Assembly (NCBI GenBank): GCA_036013055.1
Contig: DASCQM010000013.1
Location: 1-64,000, forward strand
Direction: 5' to 3'
DNA length: 64,000 bases
Source of the DNA: SHYR01 sp036013055
GTDB lineage: Bacteria; Chloroflexota; Dehalococcoidia; UBA2979
A program made the position numbers and the translations under genes. Below the pieces are notes generated by a model that did no database searches, had not been told where the DNA came from, and saw only the letters and a list, made by a program, of their open reading frames with translations. Positions within the stretch are counted from its first letter, which is position 1, and each line of letters starts with the position of its first letter. Positions 62,082 through 64,000 of the stretch are shown piece by piece.

Positions 62082-63218
62082 ATGACCACTCAGCCCACTT
62101 CCGCCGACCTCGAACGCTACCGCGACTACCTGCAGGAAGAGGTGGACGGCCTCTACATCTACGAGACGCTCGCGAGCATCGAGGAGGACGCCGAACTGCG
62201 AGGCCTCTACATCAAGCTGATCGCGACGGAGCAGAAGCACCTCGAACTCTGGCAGGAGCAGCTCGAGCGGGGCGGCGTGGACTCTGCACCCGAACCGCCT
62301 TCGCGTCGCGCCCGCATCATGATGTGGCTCGCGCGGCGCTTTGGCCCGGCGCTCGTGCTGCCGATGATCCAGACTTTCGAGGTTGATGCCGGCGACATGT
62401 ACCGCGGCGACCCGATCGCGGAGGCTGCCGGGCTGCCTGCCGACGAGGTCTCGCACGCCAAGATCTTCGGCGCGCTCGCAGGCACGCCGGGCGGCGTCTC
62501 CGGTTCCGCGATCGGCCAGGTGGAGATGCGGCACCGCGCGCTCGGCGGCGGCAATGCACTGCGCGCCTCGGTACTGGGCGCGAACGATGGGCTTGTCTCA
62601 AACCTCGCGCTGGTGATGGGCGTCGCCGGTGCCGACCCCGGGCAGGCGACGGTCGTGCTCGTCGGCATCGCCGGCCTGGTGGCGGGCGCGTCGTCGATGG
62701 CACTCGGCGAGTGGATCTCCGTCACATCCTCGCGGGAGGCCGCCGAAGCGCAGCTCGCAATCGAGGCCGAGGAGATCGCGCTGATGCCCGAGGCGGAAGA
62801 AGAGGAACTATCACTGATCTACCAGGCGAAGGGCCTGCCGGAAGCCGAAGCCCAGTCGCTTGCCGCCCAGATCATGTCGAACCCGGAAACCGCGCTGAGC
62901 ACGCTCGCGCGCGAGGAGCTGGGGATTGTGCCGGAAGATCTCGGCTCGCCGTGGACCGCCGCCTTCGCGTCGTTCCTGCTCTTCTCGGTCGGCGCGATCC
63001 TGCCGGTGCTCCCGTTCCTCTTCGGCGGATCGCTGATCGCGATCCTCGCCAGCGCCGCCCTCTCCGCGATCGGACTCTTCGTCCTCGGCGCGGGAATCAC
63101 GCTGCTGACGGCACGCAATGCCTGGTACTCGGGCGTACGACAGGTGCTGCTCGGGCTCGCCGCGGCCGTGATCACGTTCGGAATCGGCACGATCGTCGGA
63201 GAAGTCGCGGGAATCTAG
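62082..63218 (+). CDS. mbfA: ferritin-like/VIT1 fusion, membrane-bound ferritin (MbfA-type) iron exporter
   Basis: 378 residues, start 13 bases after the ligA stop. Residues 8-140 are a ferritin-like four-helix domain with E-E-V-D-G-L-Y-I-Y-E, E-Q-K-H-L-E-L-W and later E-V-S-H-A-K for a di-iron site. Residues 150-378 form the VIT1/CCC1 transporter, with G-A-N-D-G-L-V-S-N-L-A-L and about 5 membrane segments. In other bacteria this fusion exports iron to relieve iron or peroxide stress. No Fur or Irr operator is recognised upstream. Confidence 0.88.
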   Translation: MTTQPTSADLERYRDYLQEEVDGLYIYETLASIEEDAELRGLYIKLIATEQKHLELWQEQLERGGVDSAPEPPSRRARIMMWLARRFGPALVLPMIQTFEVDAGDMYRGDPIAEAAGLPADEVSHAKIFGALAGTPGGVSGSAIGQVEMRHRALGGGNALRASVLGANDGLVSNLALVMGVAGADPGQATVVLVGIAGLVAGASSMALGEWISVTSSREAAEAQLAIEAEEIALMPEAEEEELSLIYQAKGLPEAEAQSLAAQIMSNPETALSTLAREELGIVPEDLGSPWTAAFASFLLFSVGAILPVLPFLFGGSLIAILASAALSAIGLFVLGAGITLLTARNAWYSGVRQVLLGLAAAVITFGIGTIVGEVAGI

Positions 63219-63238
63219 TCCGGATTCGCGATTCTCGC

Positions 63239-63267
63239 TTGTAGCGCCAACCGCCCATCCGTATACT
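63239..63267 (+). promoter_or_regulatory. sigma-70-type promoter of mreB
   Basis: TTGTAG (63239-63244), exactly 17-base spacer, TATACT (63262-63267), giving a leader of about 85 bases before the GTG at 63358. Confidence 0.6.
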
Positions 63268-63357
63268 CAGCATCGCAGTAGTCCTGCCGCCCGACCCCGA
63301 GGCAGCGGCTTCCCTCCCCCACCGACGAACGTTCCTCTCCCCCGAGGATTCGAGCCT

Positions 63358-64000
63358 GTGTTCAATCCACTGTCATCCTTCCTGGGGATGTTCTCTCACG
63401 ACATCGCGGTCGACCTCGGCACCGCCAACACCCTGGTGATGGTGCGCGGCCGAGGCATCGTCATCGACGAGCCGTCGGTGGTCGCCATCGACCGCGTCTC
63501 GAAGCGCATCCTCGCCATCGGCGAAGAGGCGAAACGCATGGTTGGACGCACCCCTTCGGCGATCGTCGCCGTGCGGCCCCTGCGCGACGGCGTGATCTCC
63601 GACTTCGCCGTTACGGAGCGCATGCTCCAGTACTTCATTCGCTCCGTGCACGAGCGATTCGGCCTCGGCATCCCGAAGCCGCGCGTCGTCATCGGCATCC
63701 CGTCCGGGGCAACCGAGGTCGAGAAGCGCGCAGTCCACGATGCTGCAATCGCCGCTGGTGCTCGCTCGGCGTACCTGATCGAAGAGCCGATGGCCGCCAC
63801 GATCGGCGCCGGACTGCCGGTGATGAACCCGGCTGGCTCGATGATCGTCGACATCGGTGGCGGCACGACCGAGGTCGCGGTGATCGCCCTCGGTGGCATC
63901 ATCGTCTCAAACTCGGTGCGCGCTGCTGGCGACGTGATGGACCACGCGATCACCGCCTACGCGCGGCAGGTCCACAACATGCTGATCGGCGAGCGCACCG
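63358..64000 (+). CDS. mreB: rod-shape-determining actin homologue MreB (3' end outside window)
   Basis: 214 codons are in the window, with no stop. GTG start, preceded by GAGG. F-S-H-D-I-A-V-D-L-G-T-A-N-T is the phosphate-1 loop; V-V-I-G-I-P-S-G-A-T-E-V-E-K-R-A and I-V-D-I-G-G-G-T-T-E-V-A-V-I (phosphate 2) are typical of MreB/Mbl, not of DnaK or ParM. It forms membrane-bound filaments guiding cell-wall synthesis. Its presence suggests a rod shape. Confidence 0.95.
   Translation, partial: MFNPLSSFLGMFSHDIAVDLGTANTLVMVRGRGIVIDEPSVVAIDRVSKRILAIGEEAKRMVGRTPSAIVAVRPLRDGVISDFAVTERMLQYFIRSVHERFGLGIPKPRVVIGIPSGATEVEKRAVHDAAIAAGARSAYLIEEPMAATIGAGLPVMNPAGSMIVDIGGGTTEVAVIALGGIIVSNSVRAAGDVMDHAITAYARQVHNMLIGERT

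Overview
The window is a GC-rich, gene-dense bacterial chromosome segment of about 59 protein genes (two of them cut by the window edges), one tRNA and three broken genes or gene remnants. The organism is most likely a member of the Chloroflexota, possibly a Dehalococcoidia-like lineage. This is inferred from the WNK-like kinase/AAA-ATPase plus cyclase cassettes, the F420-type luciferase-like monooxygenase, the K+-dependent-type H+/Na+-pyrophosphatase, the DarA-type c-di-AMP receptor, the split core operons and the absence of Actinobacteria-specific genes. No 16S rRNA is present, so the placement is an inference.

Layout. 1-2.15 kb: the 3' part of a giant octapeptide-repeat surface-type protein, followed by a hairpin and tRNA-Gly(UCC). 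2.9-9.5 kb: a catabolic block with crotonase, F420-type LLM oxidoreductase, beta-hydroxyacid dehydrogenase, FGGY sugar kinase, amidohydrolase/deacetylase and SelA-like PLP ammonia-lyase. 9.6-18.2 kb: a signalling and decay zone. It has two paralogous alpha/beta-hydrolase-class III cyclase fusions, a kinase/AAA-ATPase gene broken by a stop codon and two frameshifts, a phosphotransferase broken by an 8-bp tandem duplication, and a 53-bp remnant of a second ATPase gene. 18.2-28 kb: glycerophosphodiesterase, lipoprotein cyclophilin, Tat-type LTD lipoprotein, an MFS carrier, a double CaiB-type CoA-transferase and a single-chain acyl-CoA carboxylase. 28-34.6 kb: two complete ABC-2 exporters in an overlapping operon, flanked by two paralogous MFS exporters.

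34.7-45 kb: a small secretion-ATPase-like protein, a pseudo-receiver regulator, uvrA with a candidate SOS box, 7Fe ferredoxin, an SbcD-like nuclease, glyQS, a c-di-AMP receptor and a double HD-GYP protein. 45-51.5 kb: MBL hydrolase, hppA, a bacterial translin with two FmdB zinc ribbons, yraN and rnhB, then MOSC and tautomerase proteins. 51.6-55.5 kb: ftsH, a DedA protein, and rplU-rpmA-rpmE. 55.6-64 kb: a DUF1385 protein, the hisH-hisA-hisF-hisI-HAD operon, ligA, a ferritin-VIT1 iron exporter and the 5' part of mreB.

How it works together. The 4.8-9.5 kb operon looks like a sugar-acid or amino-sugar-acid catabolic route. The CoA-transferase and carboxylase pair suggests acyl-CoA metabolism. 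The cyclase cassettes, HD-GYP and DarA proteins point to several cyclic-nucleotide circuits. The strongest novelty candidates are the S-x-x-H-D-P octapeptide protein, the hydrolase-cyclase fusions whose hydrolase nucleophile has been lost, and the concentration of gene-breaking lesions between 8.2 and 16.8 kb.
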